A stretch of 64,000 nt of DNA from Enterobacter sp. 10-1. Its GTDB lineage: Bacteria; Pseudomonadota; Gammaproteobacteria; Enterobacterales; Enterobacteriaceae. Where the stretch lies: contig NISF01000001.1 of NCBI GenBank assembly GCA_002270295.1, positions 1,426,001 through 1,490,000 of the forward strand. Reading direction: 5' to 3'. Position 1 is the stretch's first letter. Each line of letters opens with the position of its first letter. The notes below the pieces were generated by a model. It was given only the letters and a program-made list of their open reading frames with translations, made no database searches and was not told the origin of the DNA. Below are positions 9,671 through 18,600 of this stretch, one piece after another. A program made the position numbers and the translations under genes.

Positions 9671-11342
9671 TTTTAACGCATCCCTTAATGAGAATGGTCT
9701 GGTAGGGTTTCAGGGTGGAAGTCACGTTGGTGTAATTACTGAGCACTATTTCCCCGTCAGGCAGGGTAAACGGCTGCTCTTTGGCGCTGAGGTTGGTGAT
9801 GGAGATAAGGCGCTCGGTGGCCGAGCTTCTTGCATAGGCGATAACGCTATCGGCAACCTCTTCCAGGGGCGTGAATGCGCCGTAAATCAGCGACCCGGGA
9901 AATTCGACATTTCTCAGGGCAATCATCTTCTTGTAGAAAGAGAATACCGAGTCGGGTCGCGCAAGCTGGCTTTGCGCGTTCAGTGACGATTCCTCAGATG
10001 ACAGCGCCAGCCATGGCGTGGCGCCGTTATTAAATCCGGCATTGACCCCGTCGGACCACGGGAACGGCGTACGCGAATTATCTCTTGAGCGGCGGTTAAT
10101 AAAATCCATAGCCTCTTCGGCGCTGAAGCCTTCCGCCAGTGAACGGTAATAGTTATCGTGGCTTGAGATATCATTAAATTCGCTGATTTCACTGCGGCAG
10201 AAGTTCTTCATCCCCAGCTCCTGCCCCTGATAGATGAACGGCGTGCCGTGCATAAAGAAGTACATGGCCGCCAGGGCCTTGGCGCCGGTCTCGTTCTGAT
10301 AGTCAGCGTCGCGAACCAGTTTCGACAGGGCGCGAGGCTGGTCGTGATTCTCGATAAAAGTGGTGCCCCATCCCGCACGGGTGAACGCCAGCTGGCTGGC
10401 AAACATGGTTTCCCTAAACTCCTTGACGCTCCAGTCGCATTGCCTGAACCATTCTGAACCATTTTCAACGTCGATATCGGCGGCGTGGAAATCAAATATC
10501 ATGTCGAAATAGCCTTCCGGCCCGATAAAGCGCTCATATTCTTCCAGCGGTACACCAGGGGCTTCACCGACGGTCACGCAATTGAATTTTTTAAAAGTCT
10601 TTTGCTTCAGTTCGTTGAGGAAAAGCTCGATGCCCGGTCGATTACGGGCCTTACTTTTAACGGAGGCCAGGCCGTCAATACCGTCTGGCGGCAGCGCGCC
10701 GAAGTCCTGATCCTTTTTGATAAAGGTAATAGCATCGATGCGGAACCCGGCGATCCCTTTAGCCAGCCACCAGTTAATCATCGCGTAGATTTCTTCGCGC
10801 AGCGCCGGGTTTTCCCAGTTCAGATCGGGCTGTTTTTTATGGAACACGTGGAGGTAGTAGGTCTCTTCGCCGGGCACTTTTTCCCACGCGCTGCCGCCAA
10901 AAATAGAACGCCAGTTGTTGGGGGCCGCGCCGTTAACCGCAGGTTTAAAAATATAGTAATCGCGATAGCGGGAATCCGGGTTCGCCAGCGCCTGGCGGAA
11001 CCAGCGGTGCTCGTCGCTGGTATGATTGACCACCAGATCAATCATCACTTTTATTCCCATTTCTCCGGCCCGAGCAATCAGCTCTTTCACGTCCTGCATA
11101 TTGCCAAAATCAGTGTTAACCGCGAAATAATCGGCGATGTCGTAGCCGTTATCCGCCATCGGCGATTGATAAAACGGCGATACCCAAATGAGGGTAATTC
11201 CCAGGGTTTTGAGGTAGGGGAGTTTCGCAATGATGCCGCGAATATCGCCAGTCCCGTCGTTGTTGCTGTCATAAAAACTCTTTGGGTAAATCTGATAGAC
11301 GACGGATTCCTTCCACCATGCGGGCTGCTGGGGTGTATTCAT
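9657..11342 (-). CDS. GH13 alpha-glucosidase (oligo-1,6-glucosidase / phospho-alpha-glucosidase type)
   Basis: Cytoplasmic glycoside hydrolase of 561 residues in the GH13 alpha-amylase family, subgroup of oligo-1,6-glucosidases and trehalose-6-phosphate hydrolases. Visible motifs: WWKESVVYQIYPKSF, the conserved DLVVNHTSDEH, GFRIDAI with the nucleophile Asp, VGEAPG with the acid/base Glu, and FIENHDQPR with the third Asp. The RLDRD motif of sucrose isomerases is absent, so it should hydrolyse rather than isomerise. There is no signal peptide. The start at 11342 has AAGGAGAAGTG directly upstream. It is cotranscribed with a PTS permease, so the likely substrate is a phosphorylated alpha-linked disaccharide; which one cannot be told from sequence. 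Confidence 0.88.
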   Translation of the reverse strand: MNTPQQPAWWKESVVYQIYPKSFYDSNNDGTGDIRGIIAKLPYLKTLGITLIWVSPFYQSPMADNGYDIADYFAVNTDFGNMQDVKELIARAGEMGIKVMIDLVVNHTSDEHRWFRQALANPDSRYRDYYIFKPAVNGAAPNNWRSIFGGSAWEKVPGEETYYLHVFHKKQPDLNWENPALREEIYAMINWWLAKGIAGFRIDAITFIKKDQDFGALPPDGIDGLASVKSKARNRPGIELFLNELKQKTFKKFNCVTVGEAPGVPLEEYERFIGPEGYFDMIFDFHAADIDVENGSEWFRQCDWSVKEFRETMFASQLAFTRAGWGTTFIENHDQPRALSKLVRDADYQNETGAKALAAMYFFMHGTPFIYQGQELGMKNFCRSEISEFNDISSHDNYYRSLAEGFSAEEAMDFINRRSRDNSRTPFPWSDGVNAGFNNGATPWLALSSEESSLNAQSQLARPDSVFSFYKKMIALRNVEFPGSLIYGAFTPLEEVADSVIAYARSSATERLISITNLSAKEQPFTLPDGEIVLSNYTNVTSTLKPYQTILIKGCVKNEQI

Positions 11343-11355
11343 CACTTCTCCTTGA

Positions 11356-11373
11356 TATGAAATCGATACCATA
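11356..11373 (-). promoter_or_regulatory. LacI-family operator ahead of the glucosidase
   Basis: TATGAAATCGATACCATA matches the site at 12395-12412 at 17 of 18 positions and is a near-palindrome centred on CG. It lies between the end of the repressor gene and the glucosidase start, so it would control a promoter for the structural genes. Confidence 0.7.
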
Positions 11374-11387
11374 CTGATGTAAAAAAA

Positions 11388-12386
11388 TTAAGCGGACGCT
11401 CTGATAATCAGTTCAGACTGCAAATCCTGCTTGTCGTACTGATAGCGGGTGCCGGCGATGAGTGCGAGCAGGCGTTCAACGGAAATTCTGCCCAGTTGCT
11501 CAATCGGCTGGCTGACGGTGGTGAGAGGGACGTTGATCATCTCCGCCACCGGCAAATTATCGAAGCCCACAACCGCAAGATCCGCCGGAACGTTAACGCC
11601 GCCGGCGGTGAGGCCGGCAATCAGGCCGCAGGCGACCTCATCGCTGCCGGCGAAAATCGCGTCGGGGCGCGCGCTGGCCTTCATCTGCAACATTTTGGCG
11701 GCGAGACCTTGTCCGTCTTTATAGGTATGCATCTGGCGGAAGATTAGCTCGGGATCGACATCCAGCTTCCCGGCCTGCATGGCGTCGATAAAACCCTGGT
11801 TTCTTCGGCTGCCGTGGCCTTTCTGTCCGAAGGTGCCCCCGGTTGAGTAGGCGATATTTTTATAGCCCTTGTTGATTAAATAGGTCACGGCGTTATAGGT
11901 CGCGCGGCGATCGTCAACCTTAACAACCGGCAGGCTGGTGGCCTCGAGGCTGGTATTACACAGCAGGATCGGGCCATATTGCTGGTATTTCTCCAGCACG
12001 TTCTTATTGCTCTCAACTGCGCACAAAATCAGGCCATCAATGATTTTTTTCTTCAGCAGGTCGAGGCAGTTCTTCTCCTCCCCGGCGCTGTCGTGGTTTT
12101 GCACGATCAGCACCGAATAGCCATTTTTACGCGCGGTGACTTCCAGCGCATCGACCAGGCTTGCGAAGAAGGGGTTGGTAATGCGGGAGATAAGCACCCC
12201 AATGCGGTGCGTTTTCACGCCGCGCATCTGTTGGGCAACGGTACTTGGCTCGTAATCAAGCGCCTTCATCGCCGCCAGGATCTTCTCTTTTTTATCATCA
12301 GATATATAGGGATGATTATTCAGGAAGCGGGAGACTGTGGTGACGGATAGCCCGGCTTTTTCTGCTACGTCTTTTATGGTTGCCAT
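11388..12386 (-). CDS. LacI/GalR-family transcriptional repressor
   Basis: A 332-residue regulator with an N-terminal LacI helix-turn-helix (TIKDVAEKAGLSVTTVSRFLNN), a hinge region, and a periplasmic-binding-protein-like sensor domain (HRIGVLISRITNPFFASLVDALE onward). It is the promoter-proximal gene of the unit that continues into the glucosidase, PTS and porin genes. Twin operators flank it, one before its own start and one before the glucosidase, so it should repress both itself and the sugar genes until an inducer, probably the imported sugar phosphate, binds. The effector is inferred. Confidence 0.9.
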   Translation of the reverse strand: MATIKDVAEKAGLSVTTVSRFLNNHPYISDDKKEKILAAMKALDYEPSTVAQQMRGVKTHRIGVLISRITNPFFASLVDALEVTARKNGYSVLIVQNHDSAGEEKNCLDLLKKKIIDGLILCAVESNKNVLEKYQQYGPILLCNTSLEATSLPVVKVDDRRATYNAVTYLINKGYKNIAYSTGGTFGQKGHGSRRNQGFIDAMQAGKLDVDPELIFRQMHTYKDGQGLAAKMLQMKASARPDAIFAGSDEVACGLIAGLTAGGVNVPADLAVVGFDNLPVAEMINVPLTTVSQPIEQLGRISVERLLALIAGTRYQYDKQDLQSELIIRASA

Positions 12387-12394
12387 AGAATTCT

Positions 12395-12412
12395 TATGAA
12401 ATCGATATCATA
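12395..12412 (-). promoter_or_regulatory. LacI-family operator, autoregulatory
   Basis: TATGAAATCGATATCATA lies nine bases upstream of the repressor ATG. The outer ATGA and TCAT and the central ATCGAT are symmetric, a typical LacI/GalR operator shape. The near-copy 1 kb away supports function. Confidence 0.7.
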
Positions 12413-12685
12413 GTTCGGTAAGCTATTTTCAGCCGTCGGTTAAGTCAACTGCCATGTTTTAAAATATGATCGAACTCACAACAATTTATCTGCCGGGAGC
12501 GGCTGCGGTTATTGGGGGGCAGGGAGAGAGAGGCCACCAGGCTGACGATCGGCGAACCGCCGGGAAATTTGCTAGAAAATGTTAATGTGGCGCATAAATA
12601 CCTGTTTCACCTCTCGACGTCGGGCGCCGGGCTGCCTATTATTCTTGGGTTTGTTTATTTTAAGATGTTTCCGAGGGGAGAGACG

Positions 12686-12952
12686 ATGCGAGCTGCGTTT
12701 TTAGTTGGATGTGCCGCGTTATTACTGTCGGCCTGCAGTAGTGAACCTGTTCAGCAGGCGACAGCGGCCCACGTATCACCGGGCATGCGTGCTGCGATGA
12801 GCAGTACCGGGCAGGCAAACTGCGCGATGATTGGCGGCTCGCTGTCGGTGGCGCGTCAGCTGGACGGCTCGGCGATAGGGATGTGCGCGCTGCCTAACGG
12901 CAAGCGCTGCAGCGAGCAGGCGCTGGCCGGCGGCAGCTGCGGTAACTACTAA
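12686..12952 (+). CDS. ydbJ: DUF333-family lipoprotein YdbJ
   Basis: Small envelope lipoprotein of 88 residues. The signal peptide MRAAFLVGCAALLLSAC ends in a lipobox LSAC, and the mature part ends with a DUF333 domain (ANCAMIGGSLSVARQLDGSAIGMCALPNGKRCSEQAL). The start at 12686 is preceded by GAGGGGAG; the longer frame from 12512 has no signal peptide at its front. It sits before hslJ as in E. coli, where ydbJ lies between ydbK and hslJ. Function unknown. Confidence 0.85.
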   Translation: MRAAFLVGCAALLLSACSSEPVQQATAAHVSPGMRAAMSSTGQANCAMIGGSLSVARQLDGSAIGMCALPNGKRCSEQALAGGSCGNY

Positions 12953-12976
12953 GCATCAGCCCCATACGGACGTCCT

Positions 12977-12997
12977 CTGCGGGCATCGTGCCCGCAG
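12977..12997. terminator. hairpin between ydbJ and hslJ
   Basis: CTGCGGGC (12977-12984) pairs with GCCCGCAG (12990-12997) around ATCGT. There is no T-run on either side. It lies between two converging genes, so it may reduce read-through, but it is not a classical terminator. Confidence 0.45.
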
Positions 12998-13026
12998 CGC
13001 CGACGCGCGCCAGCCGGCCCGTAGAA

Positions 13027-13449
13027 TTAGTGAACCAGATCGGCGAGCTTATACACTAACGTCCGATCGGCGGTCGCCAGCGTCAGCTGATTTTCGGTGA
13101 GATCGACCTGTGCCCCGTCGCGCAGCATTTTGCCGAGCGTGGCGTCCAGCTCGTTAAGCTGCGGATCGGCGCACAGCATCCGGGTCATCGCCAGCTCTTT
13201 GACCTTCAGCTCGCCATCCGATACCTTGCCTTCGCCGCTAAAGCGGTTGCACATATTGCCTGAGACGAACGTCTTCTCGCCAAAGCTCAGCTCCAGCGGC
13301 TTCGTGCCGTCCTTAAGCGGCTGACCGTCGACGCTGGTCAGGATAAATCGATGATGCTGAAGCTGCTCCGCGCTGGTGGACACCTTGCTGTTATATACGC
13401 AGCCGGAAAGCAGCATTCCTGCCGCCAGCAGTGCAGCAAACTTATTCAT
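13027..13449 (-). CDS. hslJ: heat-shock lipoprotein HslJ
   Basis: A 140-residue META-domain lipoprotein matching E. coli HslJ. The signal peptide MNKFAALLAAGMLLSGC carries the lipobox LSGC. The META core shows HHRFILTSVDGQPL, GNMCNRFSGEGKV and MTRMLCADPQLNELDATLGKML. In E. coli it is an outer-membrane heat-shock protein linked to novobiocin resistance. It lies between ydbJ and ldhA in conserved order. Confidence 0.93.
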   Translation of the reverse strand: MNKFAALLAAGMLLSGCVYNSKVSTSAEQLQHHRFILTSVDGQPLKDGTKPLELSFGEKTFVSGNMCNRFSGEGKVSDGELKVKELAMTRMLCADPQLNELDATLGKMLRDGAQVDLTENQLTLATADRTLVYKLADLVH

Positions 13450-13571
13450 TTTTTCTCCAGAAATATTTCACATCTTTAAGGTAGGCAGAGTGTAACTGTA
13501 CTGCAGGCAAATTCTGTGGGGCTTATCTGAATGTGCCCCCCACCGGGGGAGGGCACAAAAGGAGAAGGAAA

Positions 13572-14561
13572 TCAGACCAGCGCGTTGGCGCAGGTTTCAC
13601 CGGCGTCAACCTGACGCAGGTTATCGAGGGTGGTTTGCGAAATACTGATTAACGCCTCGGCGGTGAGGAACGCCTGATGTCCGGTGAACAGCACGTTATG
13701 GCAGGCCGAGAGGCGGCGGAACACGTCATCCTGAATCACGTCATTGGATTTATCTTCGAAGAACAGATCGCGCTCGTTCTCATAGACGTCCATCCCCAGC
13801 GCGCCGATTTTCTGATGCTTCAGGGCGTCGATGGCCGCCTGCGAATCAATCAACGCGCCGCGGCTGGTGTTGATGATCATCACGCCATCCTTCATCCGAT
13901 CGAATGCCGCATGGTTCAGCAGATGATAGTTCTCATCGGTCAGCGGGCAGTGCAAAGAGATCACGTCCGACTGCGCGTACAGCGTCTGCAGATCAACGTA
14001 CTCGACGCCGAGATCCAGCGCGGCGGCGCTTGGGTATGGATCGAACGCCAGCAGGCGCATGCCAAATCCTTTCAGGATCCGCAGGGCCGCCACGCCGATT
14101 TTCCCGGTACCGATCACGCCAGCGGTTTTACCGTACATGGTGAAGCCGGTTAAGCCTTCGAGGGAGAAGTTGGCATCGCGGGTACGCTGATAGGCGCGGT
14201 GAATGCGGCGGTTCAGCGACATCATCATGCCGATGGCGTGCTCGGCGACCGCTTCCGGCGAATAGGCCGGCACGCGCACCACCCGCAGGCCCAGCTCTTT
14301 GGCCGCATCCAGATCGACGTTATTAAAGCCGGCGCAGCGCAGGGCGATGTACTTCACGCCGTGCGACTTCAGCTCTTCCAGCACCGGGCGGCTGCCGTCA
14401 TCGTTAACGAAAATGCACACCGCCTCGCAGCCGTTGGCCGTTTTCGCGGTTTTTTCGGTTAACAGGAAATCGAAGAACTCGAGTTCAAAGCCATATGTAT
14501 CATTAACATGCTGAAGGTACTTTTTATCGTACTGCTTTGTACTATACACAGCGATTTTCAT
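13572..14561 (-). CDS. ldhA: fermentative D-lactate dehydrogenase
   Basis: NADH-dependent reduction of pyruvate to D-lactate; cytoplasmic, 329 residues, same length as E. coli LdhA and clearly orthologous. The D-2-hydroxyacid dehydrogenase Rossmann motif GVIGTGKIGVAALRIL is at about 150-165. The catalytic set is visible as Arg in NTSRGALID (about 235), Glu in DVYENE (about 264) and His in FTGHQAF (about 296). The gene has its own leader region upstream at 14562-14708. Confidence 0.96.
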   Translation of the reverse strand: MKIAVYSTKQYDKKYLQHVNDTYGFELEFFDFLLTEKTAKTANGCEAVCIFVNDDGSRPVLEELKSHGVKYIALRCAGFNNVDLDAAKELGLRVVRVPAYSPEAVAEHAIGMMMSLNRRIHRAYQRTRDANFSLEGLTGFTMYGKTAGVIGTGKIGVAALRILKGFGMRLLAFDPYPSAAALDLGVEYVDLQTLYAQSDVISLHCPLTDENYHLLNHAAFDRMKDGVMIINTSRGALIDSQAAIDALKHQKIGALGMDVYENERDLFFEDKSNDVIQDDVFRRLSACHNVLFTGHQAFLTAEALISISQTTLDNLRQVDAGETCANALV

Positions 14562-14708
14562 AAGACTTTTCTCCAGTGATTATACCGTCACGGTAGCATA
14601 TTTAAAATAATCGTACAATTCTTAAAAATTAGTTTAAATAACAGGTTATAATCATAATTCTAGAGTATATCTCTGCGCCGAGGTATCGCTTTAAAACATA
14701 ATGCGTTT

Positions 14709-15209
14709 TTACCCCAGGCTGAAGCTAAAGGCGCCGGGCGCCAGCAGGATCAGCGGCCACAGCAGGCCGGAGCTGACGTTGGCGAGCTGAAAGCGCCAGA
14801 AAGAGGTGCCGCTGGCCCCGCTGGCGAGCGGAAGGGTGGCGCGCAGTGGAGAAAGGAAGCGGCTGAAAAATACCGCCCAGGCCCCGTGGCGGCGCAAAAA
14901 CAGCTGGCTGCGGGCGAGGCGCTCGGCGCTAAGCCAGCGCAGGCGGTGGAGATGGTGCCGGTAGCGGCGTCCTGCCAGCCAGGAGAGCCAGAATCCGCCG
15001 ATTGCCCCGAGCCCGGCGCTGAGCCACATTAGCAAAAAATGCCCGAGGCTGGCGGACGCGAGGGTGCCGAGCAGCAGCAGGCCGGACGTGCCGGGCACCA
15101 GCAGCGAGACGATGGCGCAGGATTTAATAAACGTCAGCAGGAACACCAGCAGCAGTAGCAGCGCATAGTGGCTCTGTGCCGACTCAATCAGCGAGTAGAT
15201 AAACGCCAC
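14709..15209 (-). CDS. DedA/VTT-domain inner-membrane protein
   Basis: A 166-residue polytopic membrane protein with 4-5 hydrophobic segments. The sequence FFSRFLSPLRATLPLASGASG matches the VTT motif of DedA-family proteins (F-x-R-F-x-P...R...G), which are implicated in lipid-carrier flipping and membrane homeostasis. It is short for the family, whose members usually run to about 200 residues. It lies between ldhA and ydbH, transcribed away from ydbH, at a place where I do not recall an E. coli counterpart. The specific role is unknown. Confidence 0.7.
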   Translation of the reverse strand: MAFIYSLIESAQSHYALLLLLVFLLTFIKSCAIVSLLVPGTSGLLLLGTLASASLGHFLLMWLSAGLGAIGGFWLSWLAGRRYRHHLHRLRWLSAERLARSQLFLRRHGAWAVFFSRFLSPLRATLPLASGASGTSFWRFQLANVSSGLLWPLILLAPGAFSFSLG

Positions 15210-15423
15210 GCTCCCCCTCCGGCCTGCTCTGATGACGAACAGCCAGTGTGACAGGGACTGGCTAAATGAAGGCTAAATCAGCGGCGGGTCAAAAATCGTC
15301 GCGACGATGGCGGCGCAGCGGCTATTCTTAGGCAGGACGCAAACTTTAACTCACTGGTCGAACGTGCCACAATAAGCGCTACATTCGGCATATACTATTG
15401 TTGATTCAGGATATTAAGCGCCC

Positions 15424-18084
15424 ATGAAGGGTAAATATAAAGCCGCTATCGCGCTGGTGTTAGCACTCCTTTTGCTCCCGTTGGCGCTATTGTCTACGCT
15501 GACCCACTGGGTGCCGACGCTGGCCGGGATCTGGCTCCCGGCGGGGACCCGGATCTCGCTTACCGACAGCCCGCGCCTGACGCGCACCGCGCTGCGTATC
15601 CCCGATTTACGTTACATGGTTGGCGACTGCGAGCTGGCAAGAGTCACCAATGCCGAACTTTCCCACCCTAGCCGCTGGCGCCTGCATCTCGATGAACTGG
15701 ATATCAACAGCGTCTGCCTGAGCAAGCTCCCGGAGAGTGAACCCGCGCCCGGCGCACCGCGTACCCTGGCGGAATGGCAGTCCATGCTGCCCTATAGCTG
15801 GCTGACCATTGAGAACCTGCGCCTGTCGCCGTGGGAAAAATGGCAGGGGCGGCTGGTGATGTCGCTGACGCCGACGCAGCAGGATATCGGCTACAGCGGG
15901 CCGGAGGTCAGCGTGCAGGCCCGCCTGCGCGGTCAGGCGCTGACCGTCAGCGACTTCTCCGCGCGGCTGGTTGAAGGCCAGGCTCCGGTCAGGCTGGTCG
16001 GCGAGTTCCATATGCCGCTGGTGCCGGACGGTTTCCCGGTTGACGGCTATCTGCTGAGCACCTTTGAATTTCCGCAGGAGCCGGGGCTGGTTGACGCCGA
16101 GCTGGAGTGGCAGAAAAACCGCGGGCAGCTGCTGGTGACGCCGCGGGGTGAGGTGCAGCCGATGCTCGACCTGCCGTGGGAAATTACCCCCGAACGCATT
16201 GCGATTAGCGATGGTCGCTGGAGCACCGAATATGCCGGCTATCCGCTGAGCGGCCGCGTGGCGCTGGCGGTCGACGACTGGCAGCAGGGAACCGAGAATA
16301 TGCAGGTCAGCGGGCGCCTGAACGTGCTGACCCAAGGGGAGGCCGGGAAGGGCAACGCGGTTCTGAACGTGGGCCCCGGCAAGCTGAGCATGGATAGCAG
16401 CGATATGCCGCTGCGGCTGACCGGCGAGGCGAAGCTCGGGGATCTTATCGTTTACGCCGCGCTGCCGGCCAGGCTGAGCGGCCCGCTCACCGCGCCGGAG
16501 CTGACTTTCCACCCCGGCGCGCTGCTGCGTTCGCGCGGGCGGGTGATTGACTCACTGAATATTGATGAAATACGCCTGCCGCTGGCGGGGGTACAGGTTA
16601 CCCGGCAGGGCGTGGACGGCCGGCTGCAGGCTATTCTGCGCGCTCACGAGCAGGAGATGGGCGACTTCACGCTGCATCTTGACGGCAAGGCCGACAATTT
16701 TATGCCCGACCGCGGCCGCTGGCAGTGGCGCTACTGGGGCGACGGCCACTTCACGCCGATGCAGGCGCGTTGGGACGTGAAGGGCGCGGGAGAGTGGGTG
16801 GACAGCGCCATCGTCCTGAACAGCCTGTCCACCGGATTTGATAAGCTGCAGTACGGCACTATGTTGGTCAGCTCCCCTCGGCTGACCCTGGAACAGCCGA
16901 TTCGCTGGCTGCGCGACGAACAGCATCCGAAGCTGACCGGCGCACTGTCGCTGGATGCCGGCAAAACCAGCTTTAGCAGCGGCAGCGAACTGCCGCCCTC
17001 GACGCTGAAATTTAGCCTCAACGGGCGCGACCCGACCTGGTTCCAGTTTAACGGTTCGCTGCACGCCGATAAAATCGGCCCCGTGCGGCTGGCCGGCCGC
17101 TGGGACGGCGAGCGTCTGCGCGGCCAGGCGTGGTGGCCGAAGCAGTCGCTGACCGTCTTCCAGCCGCTGCTGCCGCCGGAGTGGAAAATGAACCTGCGCG
17201 AAGGGTCGCTGTACGCCCAGGTGGCCTTCTCTGCCGCCGCCGATCAGGGCTTTGAGGCCGGCGGGCACGGGGTACTGAAAGGCGGTAGCGCCTGGATGCC
17301 GGATAATCAGATCAACGGCGTCGATTTCGTGCTGCCGTTTCGCTTCAGACAGGGGACCTGGCAGCTCGGCACCCGGCGGCCGGTTTCGCTGCGCATCGGC
17401 GAGATAATCAACCAGGTGACGGCGCGTAATCTCTCCGCCGACCTGCAGGGCTCATACCCCTGGAGCGAAAGCAACCCGCTACAGCTAAGTAACGTCAGCG
17501 TCGATATTCTCGGCGGCCAACTGACCATGCAGCAGCTGCGCATGCCGCAGCGCGATCCGGCGCTGCTGCGCCTGCGGCACATCTCCAGCAGCGAGCTGGT
17601 GAGCGCGGTGAATACCAAACAGTTCGCCATGTCCGGGGCCTTTAACGGCGCGCTGCCGCTGTGGCTGGATAATGACAAATGGATAATCAAGGACGGCTGG
17701 TTGAGCAACCCCGGCCCGATGACCCTGCGGCTCGACCAGGATATGGCCGATGCGATGGTTAAAGACAATATTTCGGCGGGCGCGGCGATTAACTGGCTGC
17801 GCTATATGGAGATCGCCCGCTCGTGGACGCGCATTAATCTCGATAATCTGGGCGTCCTGACGCTGCAGGCGACGATTAGCGGCACCAGCCGCGTCGGGGA
17901 GAGAAGTAATACGGTGCATCTCAACTACTCTCATGAAGAGAACATTTTTGACCTGTGGCGCAGCCTGCGCTTCGGCGACAACCTGCAGGCATGGCTTGAA
18001 CAGAATGCGGCGCTTCCCGCTCAGCGCTGTAAGGATAAGCAACACTGTACGCCTGTTGGGACAGGCTCTAAGGAACAACGATGA
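15424..18084 (+). CDS. ydbH: AsmA-like intermembrane phospholipid transport protein YdbH
   Basis: An 886-residue envelope protein with a single N-terminal membrane anchor (YKAAIALVLALLLLPLALLSTL) and a long beta-rich body, matching E. coli YdbH (879 residues) throughout. YdbH, TamB and YhdP are partly redundant AsmA-like proteins thought to carry phospholipids to the outer membrane through a hydrophobic groove. The C-terminal DUF3971-like part (AMSGAFNGALPLWLDNDKWIIKDGWLSN) is well conserved. The stop overlaps the ynbE start (ATGATAA), so the two are translationally coupled. Confidence 0.93.
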   Translation: MKGKYKAAIALVLALLLLPLALLSTLTHWVPTLAGIWLPAGTRISLTDSPRLTRTALRIPDLRYMVGDCELARVTNAELSHPSRWRLHLDELDINSVCLSKLPESEPAPGAPRTLAEWQSMLPYSWLTIENLRLSPWEKWQGRLVMSLTPTQQDIGYSGPEVSVQARLRGQALTVSDFSARLVEGQAPVRLVGEFHMPLVPDGFPVDGYLLSTFEFPQEPGLVDAELEWQKNRGQLLVTPRGEVQPMLDLPWEITPERIAISDGRWSTEYAGYPLSGRVALAVDDWQQGTENMQVSGRLNVLTQGEAGKGNAVLNVGPGKLSMDSSDMPLRLTGEAKLGDLIVYAALPARLSGPLTAPELTFHPGALLRSRGRVIDSLNIDEIRLPLAGVQVTRQGVDGRLQAILRAHEQEMGDFTLHLDGKADNFMPDRGRWQWRYWGDGHFTPMQARWDVKGAGEWVDSAIVLNSLSTGFDKLQYGTMLVSSPRLTLEQPIRWLRDEQHPKLTGALSLDAGKTSFSSGSELPPSTLKFSLNGRDPTWFQFNGSLHADKIGPVRLAGRWDGERLRGQAWWPKQSLTVFQPLLPPEWKMNLREGSLYAQVAFSAAADQGFEAGGHGVLKGGSAWMPDNQINGVDFVLPFRFRQGTWQLGTRRPVSLRIGEIINQVTARNLSADLQGSYPWSESNPLQLSNVSVDILGGQLTMQQLRMPQRDPALLRLRHISSSELVSAVNTKQFAMSGAFNGALPLWLDNDKWIIKDGWLSNPGPMTLRLDQDMADAMVKDNISAGAAINWLRYMEIARSWTRINLDNLGVLTLQATISGTSRVGERSNTVHLNYSHEENIFDLWRSLRFGDNLQAWLEQNAALPAQRCKDKQHCTPVGTGSKEQR

Positions 18085-18269
18085 TAAAATTGCTAACGAT
18101 GCTGCTGGCAACGACGGTACTGCTGACGGGCTGTACGCCGCGGATTGAGATTGCGGCATCGAAGGAGCCGATCACCATCAATATGAATGTCAAAATTGAA
18201 CATGAGATTCATATTAAAGTGGATAAGGACGTTGAGGATCTGCTCAAGTCGCGTAGCGATCTATTCTGA
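18081..18269 (+). CDS. ynbE: outer-membrane lipoprotein YnbE
   Basis: A 62-residue lipoprotein with signal peptide MIKLLTMLLATTVLLTGC and a short mature part rich in alternating polar and hydrophobic residues (ITINMNVKIEHEIHIKVDKDVEDLL). In E. coli YnbE partners the C terminus of YdbH at the outer membrane to complete the lipid bridge. The start overlaps the ydbH stop by four bases. Confidence 0.93.
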   Translation: MIKLLTMLLATTVLLTGCTPRIEIAASKEPITINMNVKIEHEIHIKVDKDVEDLLKSRSDLF

Positions 18270-18276
18270 GGTGGCG

Positions 18277-18600
18277 ATGAGAAAACGACTGTTGACGACC
18301 GCCCTGGCGCTGGCGCTCTTTAGCACCTCGGCGATGGCCCTGACGCTCGGCGAGGCGCGGGAGCAGGGACGGGTTGGCGAAACGCTCAGCGGCTATCTTG
18401 CCCCGCTGCGCCAGGATCGGGAAACTCTGGATCTGGTGAAGCAGATCAACGCCGCGCGTAGCGAAGGCTATCAGCGGCTGGCGGATGATAACAACCTGCC
18501 GGTGGATGAGGTGGCGAAAATGGCCGGCCAGAAGCTGGTTACGCGGGCGCAGTCGGGTGAATACGTGCAGGGCCTGAACGGTAAATGGCTGCGTAAATAA
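18277..18600 (+). CDS. ydbL: periplasmic DUF1318 protein YdbL
   Basis: A 107-residue secreted protein with signal peptide MRKRLLTTALALALFSTSAMA and the DUF1318 body (LTLGEAREQGRVGETLSGYLAPL...). The start at 18277 has GAGG seven bases upstream; the longer frame from 18187 overlaps ynbE and lacks a signal peptide. In E. coli YdbL modulates YnbE assembly in the YdbH-YnbE bridge. The stop codon abuts the convergent feaR stop codon with no gap. Confidence 0.92.
   Translation: MRKRLLTTALALALFSTSAMALTLGEAREQGRVGETLSGYLAPLRQDRETLDLVKQINAARSEGYQRLADDNNLPVDEVAKMAGQKLVTRAQSGEYVQGLNGKWLRK

Noticed and set aside
9657-11342. Sucrose isomerase (isomaltulose synthase)
   Set aside because: The RLDRD product-determining motif is missing and there is no signal peptide; a PTS permease next door fits a cytoplasmic hydrolase.
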